Assembly: GCF_963678635.1 (NCBI RefSeq)
Contig: NC_087064.1
Span: forward strand, 28,810,189-28,874,188
DNA from: Symsagittifera roscoffensis
Taxonomy: Eukaryota > Xenacoelomorpha > Acoela > Convolutidae
DNA length: 64,000 nt
Reading direction: 5' to 3'
Shown piece by piece: positions 1 to 12,633 of the stretch (position 1 is the stretch's first letter; each line of letters starts with the position of its first letter). The notes beneath the pieces are model-generated. The model saw nothing but the letters and a program-made list of their open reading frames with translations, did no database searches and had not been told where the DNA came from. The position numbers and the translations under genes were made by a program.

Positions 1-3
1 TAA

Positions 4-1548
4 CGTGGAGGTGAGACGATAGACAAGTTTCTAGACGATTTGGAGATGCTGAGAGGGCGTAGCCAACCAGATGAGTCGAATAGAATTATGAACCTGGCAG
101 TAGCCTCAAAATTCATCGATGGTGTGAAGAATGATGAACTTCGAACAATGTTGGCGACACATTACACACCACCCTCAACCAATGCGCCAACACCAGAGGA
201 GTTGAGACTCAAGTCAAAAGAATATTTTTTGCTGAAGCCTCCATCGAGATCTGGATATTACAAAAACAATTATGGCAATTTTAACAATGGACCAGGAAAC
301 CAAGGAAACAACTGGTACAAACCAAGGGACGATATGCACAAGAGACGCTCTTGTGCAAGTTGCAGCTCGACGGACCATCATGTGTCAGCATGCCCAACTT
401 ATAAACAGGGCATGAAAGCAATAGACTTTAGCCTCGAGAATGAAGATGCGTCAGAAGTCGATCATGAAGATTTCTTGAGAGGAGTAATTGCAAAATTCGG
501 CCCAAGGTGTTTCTTTTGTAACTTGGAAGGTCATTTTAAATCGGATTGTCAACAATTCTGGGATGCTGTGACAGACATCAAAAATCCAAGGCATCAGGAA
601 GCTTTATCGGGTGTGAAAGCCAATAAGGCTAGCCTGTCGAGTGAAGCGGAGGCACGCAGAAAAGAGAAACCGCAAGAGCTGGCAAGGAAGAAGATGCAGG
701 CGGTAACGGAAGAGATACGTGAACCGGAATCGGTGACTGCAGTAGATGACTTCAAGATCGACTATAGGGCAGCCGCGAGGGATACTCTAAACAAAGTCCA
801 GCAGGAATTGGTAACAAAGGATATCGAACAAAAGGTTAAGCTCGAATTGGAGAATGAAAATATTCAGGAAAAGCTGAACGCCTTCGAGGTATCAGAAGTC
901 GAAGAAACGAAAGCACCAAGCAGTTTGAGCATGATACTAAATGTGATCACCGGGAAGACGTTCGGTGTGGTGCCACAGGGAAATAAAATACAATCGATAA
1001 TCTCGGGAGCGGGACACCAGGTAATCAGAAACCTGAGTGAACCATCAGAATTCACTTTGATGCATTTGGATATAATTGCAGATTATCTGAGACAGGTGGA
1101 GACACGCACTGAGTCAAGAACTGTGCGAGCGCTACTAACAACGGGTGGCCCTCGAATTAAAAAACTTCACGGGCGCTACGTGGAAGTCTATGGACCATAT
1201 CAAGTGATGCTGAACGTGGATGGGATCAGTATTTACACTAGGACCTACGTGAAGACACACAGTGACCAAATAGGGCAAATCTATTTGGGTGAAGAAGAAC
1301 TTAAAGTACGTAGGATAGGTCATGACGCCATGATGGAGCAAGACGCGGTTCACATTGGATACGAAGCAGATGTGACTGCACATCTGCTCGACACCAACGG
1401 GAAGAAAATCGGAGTCACAGGGCTTCTGGACACAGGAGCGGTAGTGAGCGTGATGCCGATAAAAATTTGGGAAATAAAGGGCTTCACGAGGGAAGACCTA
1501 ATTCCGACGAATCTCCGACTAGTGGCAGCCAATCGAGGAGCGATTTAA
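4..1548 (+). pseudogene. gag: E1 Gag C-terminal part with two zinc knuckles, running into aspartic protease
   Basis: This is nucleocapsid and protease-entry sequence of the Gag-Pol polyprotein. The first residues match the end of the E2 capsid region, and an in-frame TAA at 1-3 blocks the upstream frame. Two CX2CX4HX4C knuckles are visible (CASCSSTDHHVSAC near 349-390 and CFFCNLEGHFKSDC near 511-552). Both are intact, whereas E2 has lost one cysteine of the second. After an acidic, Lys/Glu-rich linker the protease begins, with the active-site LLDTGA near 1,423-1,440. The frame ends in a TAA at 1,546 where E2 has a Tyr codon, so this is a lesion. Gag and protease share one frame here. Confidence 0.85.
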
Positions 1549-2139
1549 GTAGCCAAAAGGACAGCAATAACGTTTCTCTACATGGGAGGACGGGATCTTT
1601 GGATGAGCTTCCTGGTGGTAGAGAACTTGGGTGACTTCGAAAAAATCATCTTGGGCAGAGCTTTTGTCAGGTATTTCGACGTGATGATTGACTTGAACAA
1701 AGGCCTAATAAGGATGAGAAACCCGGACCGGAAGTATGCTAAGGAACCAGTTGATAGGATAATAACAGATGAAAACAAAGTACCAATCTTTTTAGACAGA
1801 AAGTTTAAACTACAGCCGGGACAAGCTATAGTAGCAATTTTTAGAATGAGAAATTTAAACTCGTTAAGTGAGTGTAAACAGGTTTGCTTGGTACCGAAAC
1901 CAAATAGTCAAAGTTCAGAGATTTCAGGCCGGAGCTTCTCGGCAACTCGAAACTGACTGTGTGTCAGTGTGTTATTGAACACACTGGACACCACGGTTTC
2001 AATCCAGCGAGGAAAGAAGCTTGGTTTCGCTTTGCCGTTGAGGACCGACTATGAAGAGACACAAAACTTGAAGAGATATAGTGTGAAAGACTGCCCTTAT
2101 TATGCCAAAAGAGATATAATTTTAAAAAAATTAATGAAT
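1549..2139 (+). pseudogene. E1 protease C-terminal part and linker to RT
   Basis: The frame continues past the TAA at 1,546 and matches E2 closely (GGRDLWMSFLVVENL against GGRHLWMSFLVVVNL, then the ILGRAFVRYFDV segment). A TGA at 1,954-1,956 interrupts it where E2 has Gly. The same frame then runs to a stop near 2,139. A run of seven A at about 2,129-2,135 puts the following RT one base out of frame. Comparison with E2 suggests that the ancestral ORF was continuous here. Confidence 0.7.
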
Positions 2140-3230
2140 TAAAATCTATTCATAAACTTTTTTCAATGAAATCCGAAACGGACGACGTTTTTTTGAGCTG
2201 CTCGAGTTTTCCGGAACGCCCCTCATTATATGAACTAGAATCTGACAAACCGGTTTTGCCAGAAATGGAACACTTAAAAGGGAAAATAGGCGAGAGAGAT
2301 TTAGAATCATTGCGGGCGGTTTTGAATCGGAACGCGGATGTATTTTCAAAACATAAGGCGGATATCGGCTGTTGTAACTTCTTCGAACACGAAATCGAAC
2401 TGGAGGAAGGCGCTGTTCCCCGTAGGGAAGGCGCAAGACGAATGAAACCACATAAATCGGAAGCGTGCCGAGCGGAGATAGAAATGTTGCTCGAATACGA
2501 CAAGATAGAACCCTCGAAATCGCCGTGGGCTTGCGGGGTAGTCATGGCAAAAAAGGGGCAGCTTAGGTTCTGTTGCGATATTCGTTACTTGAACGCGGTG
2601 ACAATAAAAGAATAGACGAAAGCCTCTCGAAACTTGATAACGCCAAGTTCTTCACCCCTCTGGACTTGGATTTGGCCTTCGGGCAGGTCCCTCTGCGGAA
2701 GAACGACAGAGAGAAGACCGGATTCGCATGTGAATATGGGTTGTACCAGTGGAAGAGGATGCCCTTTGGCTTGTGCAACGCGACGGCCACTTTTCAAAGA
2801 CTGATGGCTCAGGCTTTGACCAGAGTGACGAAGAAGTACGGGAACCTGGTGTTGTGCTACGTGGATGACGTGGTCATAGCAAAAACAAATTGATCGGCTA
2901 GAGGAGGTCTTTGGCTGCATGAAAAGAGCAGGCTTGAAATGTAAACCATCGAACTGTGAAAAACCCAGGGATTCAATAAAGTATCTAGGAAGAATGGTGG
3001 ATAGGCATGGCATGAGGCCGGACCCGGAAGCAGTAAAGGCTGTGTTGACATGGAAGGCTCCCAGGACGGACACACAACTCATGAACTTCCTAGGAGTCGC
3101 CAATTATTACCGTGAGTTCATAAAGGTATATGCAGACAAGGTATATCCAATGCAGAAGCTGATGCGCAACAAAGGAAAGAAGTCGAATGGAACGAGGAAG
3201 CACAAGCTGCCTTCGAGAACATAAAGCGGG
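2140..3230 (+). pseudogene. pol: E1 reverse transcriptase, frameshifted
   Basis: This is an RNA-dependent DNA polymerase of Ty3/Gypsy type. Visible blocks include SPWACGVVMAKK (2,517-2,552), FTPLDLDLAFGQVPL, FACEYGLYQWKRMPFGLCNA and the catalytic YVDDVVIA (2,858-2,881). The connection has FLGVANYYREFI. A short deletion near 2,610 removes the segment before RIDESLSKL (E2 keeps DAYPIP there) and shifts the frame. Another shift follows the active site near 2,890, and one more falls near 3,180. The 60 residues after the active site, which E2 has lost, are present here. The enzyme cannot be made from this copy. Confidence 0.88.
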
Positions 3231-3808
3231 AACTGTGCGAAGCGCCAGTGCTAGACATGCCTATAGAAAAGGGCATGTATGTTCTTGACACAGACGCATC
3301 AGTAGTAGCCATCGCAGGAATACTGCATCAGGAGCAGGAATGGAATGGATGAACAAATCTCCGTCCCATTGCACATGGCAGTAAGGTGTTGAGTGTCACT
3401 GAGATGAAATATGGTGCACCGAAAGCAGAAATGTATGCAGTAGTCACATTCGTGGAAAAGTACCGCGCCTACTTGGGGAGCACTCCCTTTAAGTTAGGCG
3501 TGGACAACAGAGCGTTGTCCTGGTTGAAGACATACTCGATGGATCAGAGTTATAATGGTAGATGTATAGTGAGATTAGATGGCTACCACATGATAATCGA
3601 GCACAGGATGCGTGACAAACACCAGAATGCTGACACCCTCAGCAAGAAGACCGAGTTCTATGAGAGATTGGAACAGAAGCAAGCCAATCAGGCAGAAATC
3701 AAGGAAGGGTTCTCGTTTCTGGACAAAGAGACTTACGAAGCGCTTCCCTTGACGAGATGGTTGGATAAGTCTGAACATCCAATCCCAAGACATCCTGAGT
3801 TACAGTAG
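3231..3808 (+). pseudogene. pol: E1 RNase H domain
   Basis: The RNase H of the Pol polyprotein degrades the RNA strand of RNA/DNA hybrids. The four acidic active-site regions can be seen: LDTDASVVAIAG (3,284-3,319), PKAEMYAVVTF, GVDNRALSWL and HQNADTLSK. A TGA near 3,349 and a frame change split the first block from the rest. The domain ends in a linker with LPLTRWLDKS, which E2 shares on the far side of its own deletion. E1 is therefore the only copy in the window from which the family's RNase H can be read. Confidence 0.8.
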
Positions 3809-4721
3809 AGAAAGCAGCCGAGATAAAAATTCTATCCAAGAAGGACTCGGTGCCCTTGGATCTGTTGCTGCGCTCGAATCTGGTCCAGCAGGAACTACCT
3901 CGCATGAACATAACAGCCTATCATTATTGGATAAAACAGTGGAGGTCACACCACAAGTGATGCGGATGCTGGGTGGATTGTTGGAGAGGGACGTGACCAG
4001 AGATGATCCCGAGTGCGCAGCAGCTATGGCATCACTGACAGTCTGTGAAAAGGTGAAGATCATGCCGTCAAGACGACAAACACAAAGAAAATGAAAGGGA
4101 TTGTAGGACTATAGTTCAGCAAAAAGTGTCCTCGATACCCCAAAACGTCTTGACAAGCACATCATACAAACGGAAAGAACTGGGGTACGATATACAAAAG
4201 AAAAAAATAACCCTTGAAGACCAGGATAAGGAAAGTGAGAAGGTTAAAAAGAACCCAAGGCAAGAAAATTTGTCCGGGTAGACGAAAAATGAGAAAAACC
4301 GGCGAGTTCAGGAACAACACCGAGACAAGAAAGTTTGTCCGGGGAGTCTGAAATAGATGAAAAAGTTCCTGGTAAAAAACAGGACCTGGAGAATAAAATT
4401 TTGTCCGGGGAGTTCAGATGGATGAATAGAACGCACAGAACTGATCCGGAGGAGGGAAAGTGCTCCATCGCAGACTCTTCAATGGATGACAATTCCCGGA
4501 ACTCAGGAATCGACACCTATTCAGACAGGAACTCGCGCTCAGGATCAGACATGTCAGAGCTAGCGATCCACACACTATTAGTGGAAACTCGAGCAAGGGA
4601 TCTAGATAGGGAGGTATATCAAGACCCTTACAGTGATCGCTACTTCATACCAGGTTAAAGAGTCTTTGACATTGCAGCAGATGATCTGGAAACAATAGCA
4701 GTATCGAAACGTTCGATAAGC
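3809..4721 (+). pseudogene. E1 RNase H-integrase linker with LSGE motifs, badly decayed
   Basis: Similarity to the E2 linker (35-37 kb, - strand) persists in several frames. The clearest stretch is 4,335-4,658, with LSGESEIDEKV and ILSGEFRWMN followed by an acidic, Ser/Asp-rich segment. The LSGE codons are part of a repeated DNA motif (TTGTCCGGGGAGT) present at 4,335 and 4,401, with a variant at 4,271. At least two stops and several frame changes separate it from the integrase. No catalytic domain is visible. Confidence 0.6.
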
Positions 4722-6491
4722 TTGTTGCCGCAAAAAGAGGTAGTAAGGACAGATCTTCAACCGTTCAAACGAGAAACACAACCATTGGCGAAGACTTGGT
4801 GCGTTAAGATGGGAGATGACACGCATCAGCCAGATGAAAGGAATAGTCAGATGAGGTTCATGAAGACGTACTTGAAGGCGAGATACAGACTCTCGGAACT
4901 ACTACGAGCACAGAGAAATGACTGCATGACGAGCAAACTGAAAAGGTGGATTGAAAATGGAGCTTCGGACAAAGGCGATCTGGAGGAAGACAGTTATCGC
5001 ATTCTGAGACAGTACTTCATGCAAAAAGAGGGAAAGTTATGTCTGAACAAGGACGGGATTGTCGCTTGCAAGAGAAGAGAAGAGGACGAAGTCCTGTACA
5101 AATACAATGCGATAGTGTTGGCGCAACTCTATCAAACAGAACTTTTATTCAGGTCACATGATCAGATGGGCCATCAGGGAATTGACAAAGTACACCAGAG
5201 GATTCTGAAACGCTTTGAGTGGCGTGGAATGAAAAAGACATGCGAGAAGTGGATAACAGCATGTCTGTCATGCCAACAGGTCAAGGATCTAAGGAAGTTG
5301 CGATTTCCCTTGCAGTCGATCGAGTCATCTGAATTTAACGAGGTGGTACAGATTGATCACCAAAAGATATGCATGACAGACAGTGGTTATAATCAATTCT
5401 TGGTCATGATAGATCACTTCACGAAGTATGCAGAGGCCGTGCCCTGCATAACTGCCTCAGCGGAAGAGACGTGCGACCACCTGATCAATACGTGGATAGC
5501 GAGACATGGTTGTCCGATGACGTTTCAATCGGACAACAGAACAGCTTTCGTAGGAGAACTCACGAAAGAGCTCATGCGACGTTCGCAGGTGGCTCAAGCC
5601 CACTCCACGACAAACCATCCCCAGACGAATGGCTTAGTCGAAAGGCAAAATAGAACGTTAGTGTCGATGCTGAGGGTATATTGTTCCAGGTACATGACTG
5701 ATTGGGACAGATATCTTCCACAGGTGATGGGAGCTTACAACATCACGCAACACTCCACCACTGGAGTTAGTCCTACATGATGTTGACCGGACACAAGAAG
5801 TCTCTGCCCTTGATTGACTTTCTTTTACCCAGAGTGTGAGGGGAAGAAAACATCACCACAAGTCTTTGTAAGGGATGTGATTAGACGTCAACAAGAGTAA
5901 ATTGACTTGTGTAGACGGAACACTCAGCAGGCACAGGCACGGCAGAGGAAAAGTTTCGATAAGAAAGCAGCTGGTGCAAAAACTTACTCGGTAGGAAACT
6001 ACGTATGGGTATTTCAGAACGTTATACCACCGAAAAGAACGAAAAAGCACCTAAGAAAGTGGAGGGGACCCTTCATGATTACAGAAGTGCACCAGGATGG
6101 ACGATTTTATAGACTGAGTACAGGCAGAGCCGCTCACTACAAGAACATCAAACCACACAACCCATCGACAGAGGACTGGTGTATACCTGCAGACATGGAA
6201 GAAGGGGATTATCTGATGATGGACCCTGCTTGTGAGGTCAATGAGAAGGGCACCAGGGAAAAGAACGATGGAAATGAGGTCGTAGAGGAAGGAAAAAGTC
6301 CACCACTGGACCTAGATCTCAACGATGTGATCGACGCAGATAAAGAAACCTTGCCCTACGAAGAGGAGGACTGGCAAGACCCCGAACAAATAGAGGTCCC
6401 CAAGAAATTGGAGCCGGACATTCTGTTCATACAGATTCGACAGAGTGACAGGCCAAGACTTACGGAGATGACTTCGCAGTGGACAGAATAG
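4722..6491 (+). pseudogene. int: E1 integrase with HHCC finger, DDE core and GPY/F module
   Basis: This integrase would insert the cDNA into the genome. The zinc finger reads HDQMGH...CLSC (about 5,157-5,277). The catalytic triad is D in QIDHQ, D in FQSDN and E in NGLVERQ, with 35 residues between the last two. The GPY/F module is WRGPFMITEV...HYKNIKPHN (about 6,061-6,162). The frame breaks after TTGVSPT (stop at 5,778) and is restored by 5,907, so about 40 residues are out of frame. It ends with an acidic tail at a TAG (6,489). Confidence 0.88.
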
Positions 6492-6826
6492 ATCTAAAGA
6501 TGATAGTGCAACAAGTAGTGGATCTAGAAGAAATAACTGTGTCACAGGACATTGACATAGTCGATGATTACGACTAGGAGTGGGTCCATGACCGTTCTAA
6601 GCCCGAGGTAGAATTCGACGACGAGCAATAGCAATCATATGAACAAGACTTGACAAATCTGCGTGTCTTAGAATGGCTGAACGAAATGACGTCGGACCCA
6701 AAGGAGACCAGTGTCACGATTCAAGATGTCGATCGAGGAAGCATGAAATACGTAAAAACCGAAAGGGATGATCCTTCCTGGGCTGCCTAGGAAGGACGAT
6801 TACTCATTCCGGCTTCAAACCTCGAT
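6492..6826 (+). pseudogene. E1 acidic linker between integrase and macro-like domain
   Basis: The sequence matches the E2 acidic linker (LTNLRVLEWL, then PKETSVTIQDVD against PKETILTIQDVD in E2) but is cut by at least four in-frame stops. It would join the integrase to the macro-like tail in one polyprotein. No domain is recognised. Confidence 0.55.
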
Positions 6827-7461
6827 TTGATATCCGGTATGCGATCGACGGGGACGTCGATGGATATTTTTGTCCGGGGAGTGGGAATAGGACTTACCCA
6901 CACTGAAAAATTATTAATAAAAAAATTAAGAATAGCAAGAGAGACAGGTCATCTAGAAGCAGAAACAGATGACGACCCTAAGAAACCGGGCATAGGGAGA
7001 GTAGTTGAGTCATATTTTAACTTACAAAATGGATACTCATGTAGCATAACGTTGACAGATAGCGATTTTATACTCACGAATAGAACATGTGCGATAGCGA
7101 TCACAGCAGACATGAGTTTTAAAATAGCGTTAGCAGCGGATTTTAGGAGAAAATATAAAAACATAGAATTCCTTTGGAAGCAGAGGCCAGGAATAGGAGG
7201 CGTAGCAGCTTTGCCTCCGTCGGCGTCACAGATACCGGGAAAGTACTTATGCTTATTGGTGACCAGGGTGACGGAGAAGCGGCACGTGGACCGGGAAAAT
7301 CTAGTCTTGTCCTTGACGAGATTGAGAGACTTCCTTGTGGAAAGGGAAGTGAAGGAACTCCCGCTTCCAATGTATGATCCGAACAGATGACGATTGCATC
7401 CACGGAAACTGTATGCACTGATACACATAATCTTCTCTGATACTAACATCAAGTATACTTA
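6827..7461 (+). pseudogene. E1 macro-domain-like C-terminal module of Pol
   Basis: About 170 residues follow a CGATCGACGGGGACGTCGAT tract and the FVRGVG segment. The pattern resembles TARG1/Poa1-type macro domains: a strand and helix like AIAITADMSFKIALAADFRR, a GIGGVAALPP turn, YLCLLVTRVTEK, a long LTRLRDFLVEREVKELPLP helix-strand, and a final ALIHIIFSDTNIKV strand. The residues that normally bind and process ADP-ribose are not evident: FKIAL stands where GAGIA would be, and there is no GLD-like Asp. A TGA (7,388) interrupts the end. The family assignment is inferred from the residue pattern only. Confidence 0.55.
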
Positions 7462-7878
7462 AATAAGGAATATTTTTTTAAGTATAGGCTGAGTCTAGGT
7501 TGCATGCAGGAAGGCGTCATACTAAAGGTGTCGTGTGGAATATGTGTGTTATGTTATGTTATGTGTTATGTTATTAAAACCCAGGGTAAGAAGGAATTAG
7601 TGACCATGAATAACCGAATGACAATCTTAGGAATAGATCCGAAGTATGGACTGTCCATTCTTAGGTCGAATTCCAAAATTTTAGCAACGAATTGATTTTA
7701 ATAAATTTAAGGATCAAATTATTTTTATCTGACTTTTTTAAACAAATTTTAATATAGAATTAGTGTAAAGTTGACAAATGTGATATTCGCGACCTTTTTT
7801 CTAGATTCTGATTGATCATTTAATCATTCAGTTGATTTCAATTCATCAAAGAGATAAAAGAATCGAATCCGAAAGAAC
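7462..7878 (+). other. E1 spacer between Pol and ORF2
   Basis: This is AT-rich non-coding sequence. Around 7,548-7,575 it has a run of TTATG-type repeats, and the E2 spacer has a matching run (33,669-33,712, - strand). Another shared stretch resembles GAATTAGTG. ORF2's conserved start codon follows at 7,879. It might hold an internal promoter or a translation signal for ORF2; nothing more can be shown. Confidence 0.5.
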
Positions 7879-8984
7879 ATGGACAACTTTGAATTGAACG
7901 AGTACATGGACCAGGCAGAGGCGTACGTAGGACCGATGATAGATGCGATCTATCGTCGTCTGATGGATCGAGACTTCGCTCTGGAGGACTCAGAGGTAGT
8001 CATGTTGCTGGCCGCCTTAATAAACATCTTGGGGCATGATAACGGTGGGCATGATAACCTGTCTCACGGAAGTCTTATTGATGGCAGCATATGGGGAGAG
8101 AGAGAGAGAGAGGAGTACTAGACCGCCCGAACATGAGGGTATTGAGATGGAGAAACGGGGCTCTCTTTGGAAGTGACTTGGCGAACGAGCCTGGATTGGG
8201 AAGTTTGAGGATCTACCATCCAGGTGAGATGCCTTTGCCCACCAAGCCTAGCCCTGGATTGAGGAGAATGCATCAGGAAATGAACGGCGAGGCTGCCTCG
8301 TCTAGTTCACAACTGAGAGCAGCTGTGCCACCAAAGAGGGCGAGAGTAGAGGAAGGGGTTCAGACGAACGATACTATGCAAGATCTTAACAGGACGCTAG
8401 AAGAACTGGAGAAGACCAAAAGGGAGCTGGACGAAATGACCAAGACCATGCTCAGTACAGAAGAAGATAGAGACATGTGGAAGAAATAGTTTGAAGATTG
8501 TAACAAGAAGCAGGGTGAAGAAATAGAGCGCTTGAGGCGAGAGTACAAACAGCGATCGGAGCGGCTGGCATTAACGAAAGCCGTGGAAAAAGTGACACCT
8601 ACAAGGAACATTCCTTGTGGGCAGTCCCCGATGGAACTTTTGACGCCTCGAGAGTTGAGTCAAACGACGGAGACGCGACTCCCGGCTACAACTGGTCGAG
8701 TGACAATCCCGGACCCGAGTGACACCTTGGGTCACCCATTTGTGGAACAAACGGTGAGGAAGCTAATAGAGACAGCTGGACGACTAGTCGCCAACAAGAA
8801 TGCGCCAGGTTCCGGGGTGACTGCACCCTATGGAACAATGGATGACACGGCCAGAGTGCAACTGTCCCAAAAGATGATGACGAGAACGGGAGTAAGTGAT
8901 ACAACGTTACCGACAAAGAGCTCCAAGGTTCCAGATAGAAAGATACGAGAAGTACCGATGAAAAAAGTGTCCCGTCCCGAGTGA
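7879..8984 (+). pseudogene. E1 ORF2 N-terminal domain and coiled coil
   Basis: The ATG at 7,879 is supported by E2, whose ORF2 starts at the same place in the alignment (MDAIYRRLMDRD-like against LDEIYQRLIDCD). The first 80 codons end at 8,121 after a GA-repeat, where the frame slips. From 8,091 a second frame gives a basic Pro-rich segment (PPKRARVEEG) and a Leu/Glu heptad coiled coil (about 8,370-8,580). A TAG at 8,487 interrupts the coil. Function is unknown. The coil may oligomerise the protein. Confidence 0.6.
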
Positions 8985-9633
8985 TTGACGTGCAGAAGAA
9001 CAACCAGTTGAAGTATAGCTTCACGGGAGTTCCGGACACTGATTCGCGAGCCTGCTTCAATCGATCCACCCGGAACCCAGCAGTAAACCTGCAGCAACCT
9101 CCACTTGGGACATCACATCTGATACTGGAAGACAGCTTAGTCAGATTGCTCCAGAATTTGAGGACCTCCTGGATCACTACGGTGATGTCCTTTGAAGGTG
9201 CAACGATAGCCCAGCTATTCGGGATGGTGGAGCTGATGAACCCAGGGAGGATCCCTAACATAATGATCCTAATAGGGACAAATAATGTGTCAAGAGGCTC
9301 AGATGAGGAAGAGGCACTATGGGAGTCGATGATGGTGTGCCTATTTACTACTCTCTGGCATAAATTCAAGTGCGCTGTACTGACCTTCTGCATCGTACCA
9401 ATGAGCACGAAAACGTTGACAGCGACAGGAAGAAAGCATAATGAAGGAGTCGTCAGGTGGAACAACATCCTGAGAAATCTTGCGAGTCGGAATGCTGGAC
9501 GGTTGATCCTGATGGAATTGAACACGAGCTGAGAGCCATGGATCAGGCCAGACTAACCACTGATGGGATCCGCTTTGATAGCATTGAAGGACAAGCCTGG
9601 TTGAACCGAGTCTTCCAGGAGCGATTGGATTAA
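8981..9633 (+). pseudogene. E1 SGNH (GDSL) hydrolase-like domain, catalytic His lost
   Basis: SGNH hydrolases cleave esters with Ser, Gly, Asn and His from four blocks. Here block I is EDSLVRLL (about 9,127-9,150), block II is SFEGATIAQL, block III is IGTNNVSRG (about 9,275-9,301), and block V is TDGIRF (about 9,565). E2 has GDSLV, GTND and GIHF at these places. E1 has therefore replaced the Gly before Asp-Ser and the catalytic His. A frame change near 9,530 also breaks it. The fold assignment is good; activity in this copy is unlikely. Confidence 0.75.
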
Positions 9634-12633
9634 ATGGAAGTTGAGTTCTTTGACACGGGAGTGCTGAAGAAGGAGGAAACTGCGAATGAACCGGCGATTT
9701 CAACCTTTGTGCCCCCAACTTGGAAACACGTTTGGGAACGGTCCCAGCCGTGGTGACCTACATGCCGCAAAGCTCTAGCGAGCCGGGGCAAAGGACAGTT
9801 GTACAAGACCGATTGAGGGAAGCACCAACAAGAAGAACCATCCATCCTAGGCGAAGATTAGGACCTGTCAGTCCGACCGCGGAGACAACCAGCACCTCTA
9901 GATTGGAGACAAAATCTGAGACGACGAGCACCAGGCGAGAGGAGCGACGCCCAGACAGGAGCTCTTTGATGTGGTCGAGGCCCATACCTTCTCCCTGGCA
10001 TATGTACAAAGAGGATCTGATGAAATTGAACCTTCAGACGGTGAGCTTTGCAGCAGATGCCGTGAGGATGTTGAATGGATCGAGTTTTTCTGTCAACGGA
10101 CTGTACTCAATATCAGGCGTGGACTGGTTAAAAGCCGCTGGCATAAAACTCAGCTCTACAACCGCCTTGAGTTTTGCCGATTTGGAGGGACTCTCCTCAA
10201 ACAATACAATGGGTCCAGTGAATGCAAGACCATTGCAAGATGTGAAATTGAACCACGATAAAGGAAATCGAGAGGAAAGACGCGGAAGATTCCTGACGAC
10301 GAGGGCACCGATAGGACAAAATGTAAAAATATCCAGGCAGGTGAAAACACCCCCGGGACACGTAAAAGAGAGAGCGTACCCGAAACAAGTGAATCAAGAA
10401 GGTGATGTTCAAAGATACGGTGGATTGAAGGCGATCAAGAAAAACGAGACCATCTTTGCTGCGTATGAAAAGGCAGAAATGAGGAAGGCAAAGATTACGG
10501 TAGTCGCGAGTTCAGACTTCGTGTATACATCCAAGTCTATGTTTTGGCCCGATGTTATAATGTTGGCAGCGGTCGACCTAGACCTAATGCAATCTGTGTC
10601 AATGGCAATCGCGGTACAACGGCAGACAGAAATGAACCCAATCACAATTGTATTCGCTGGCATCAATGACCATCTACATAGTAGGGGTTTCCTGAGCAGA
10701 CTCAGAGAGCCTACGACAGCCGAAGTCGCTGTATGGCCAGCTATAAAGGATATCCTCGAATCAATGGGTGATGTAGTAGACACGCTGAAAGAAGGTGCCT
10801 TCACTAAAAAAACACCGAGAGCCGTGTTTGCACTGTCTCCGGGATATGCATATCTCCCGGATGAACTGAAGTTCGTGTATGCAATGGTGGCTTTGCTCTC
10901 GGAAGGGAAATATGATGTAATCATATCTGCCCCAAACCTCGGAATAGAGATGGAGAATCTGAGGCCACTCAGGGATGAACTACCTGTAGTGTGGTCTGAC
11001 ATCTCGAATGCGATGCGAGGATGTAAGAACCATTCACTACACATGTTAGTGTTAGACGAGATGCTGGGGTTGGAACTGTCCAACTTCAGTCGACAACTCA
11101 AACTGAAGCCGGGAATTGACGATGACCATCGAGTAATCGTAGCGATGTCAAACGGTTTATGGTTCCGAGGAATGGAAGTGAAAGAGGGAAGAGAGAGAAG
11201 AGAGAATTCCACGGAGACCAGAGCTCATTTGGAAGCGATGGGTTTAGGAACGAAACCAGAGGCTAACCAGTGGCTGCACTTGACCCCTCGGATAGCAGCT
11301 TTGCGCGAGGATGCTTTCGAGCGAGGCCCAGTGATGATCAGGAAGATCCATGTCTACTTAGTGAAAGAGGTAAACATGGCAGAAAATGCTGAAGAGAAAT
11401 CAGCCGAGTTCGTAAACAGAGTGTGCCAAGTGAACCTGAAACCTTTCTGGACACAGAATGTGAAGGGAGAAGAAAGCTTTGACAGGACTGACAGCATGTT
11501 GGAAAGGCTAGGAGTCGCATGGACCGCGTCCTTCTTGGCGAAAATATACCCTTCACTTTCTCGGTACCTGATAAAAGAATTCCTCCAAGTAGTCGTAGAA
11601 GTATCAATCGTTGAATTACTAGCCCTATTCGTGACGTTTGGATCAGAGAACTTTGTGGAAGGACCAGCGATACTGCTCACTGAAGGAGTACAGAAGTTGC
11701 GATTAGATGGACTTTTAACGTTGATCGCGATAACGCATGGAAACTTGGGAGGGTTGATGAATTTGACACCTTATCCGGAGCAGATGAGAGAGAATGCGAG
11801 GAAGTTCGACGTGAAACGATCTACGGATTCCTTGAACAAGATAAAAGATTTGCGGCATACTCTTATCCAGTTCCTCCTGCAGCAGAATCGCTTTGGAACA
11901 GGAGAGGATGAAACGATTGAGAGGGAGGAAGACGTGCGACGTCATGCTGTGGGCATGCCCCTACTAACTGATCTGAGCTTAGCTATGAGGACCGATCCCT
12001 TAGCATTGATCAGAGGAGCCACGGAGTTCGTGAAGGTCATATATGGACCTGAAGTCACGTTTGGGTTCCCTGATGTTAAGATGGATGCATACAGGAGTTC
12101 GGTGCTGCACCTGAACCTCATATCAGCAGTGGACGGAAGCGCGCTGAATTGGTGTGAGCAGCGTGTACTGCGAGAGCTCATGAGTGAAGACCTAATGTTT
12201 GCAAAGATATCGAGGCCAGAGATGACGGTCGTCAACTTTGATGATCACTTCCGTGATCGTATGGGAGAAGTGGACAGAGGACACATTGAAGTTTTCCCTA
12301 AACACTGGAATCTAAGACCCTATGAGAAAACAAACGGAGAGATCAGAAGAATTCCTCGACTGACAGCAGCACATCACAAGGTGAGAGAAGGGACGAAGGG
12401 TTGGGGGCGATAATAAGAAACTGCCGGAGGAAATCCCTGAATTCCCCCTGATAAGAGGGATGTTGCTCGGAGCAATCTCCGCAGTGCAAACTCCTAGGTT
12501 GAGAGCTTTTGAGACTAATGAAATGAGGATGGCGAACTTCACGGGAAAGGTGGACCCGTGTTTTGTTGGCAGAAATGCCGCAGTGCTGCAGTATACGCAG
12601 TTTGCTTACACGGATGAAGCAACGAGAAGATGA
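9634..12633 (+). pseudogene. E1 ORF2 central and C-terminal region (contains second SGNH-like segment)
   Basis: The stretch 9,720-12,413 stays open for 897 codons, the longest in E1. A low-complexity Ser/Thr/Arg-rich linker comes first. A segment with VVASSDFVY (about 10,498) and AGINDHLHSRGFL (about 10,657) follows and looks like SGNH blocks I and III without an obvious catalytic Ser motif. Then comes a large helical region unlike anything I recognise. A double TAA (12,411-12,416) interrupts it where E2 is open. The frame then runs to a TGA at 12,631, near the E2 ORF2 stop. Confidence 0.6.

Noticed and set aside
2124-2140. A AAA AAA heptamer as a programmed -1 frameshift site between protease and RT in E1
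   Set aside because: In E2 the aligned position has no slippery run and the frame changes at a different place, so the two breaks look like independent decay of a continuous ORF.
10409-11212. Long antisense ORFs opposite E1 and E2 coding regions (267 and 279 codons and others)
   Set aside because: They mirror real frames with matching similarity on the opposite strand; their sequences are low-complexity shadows.
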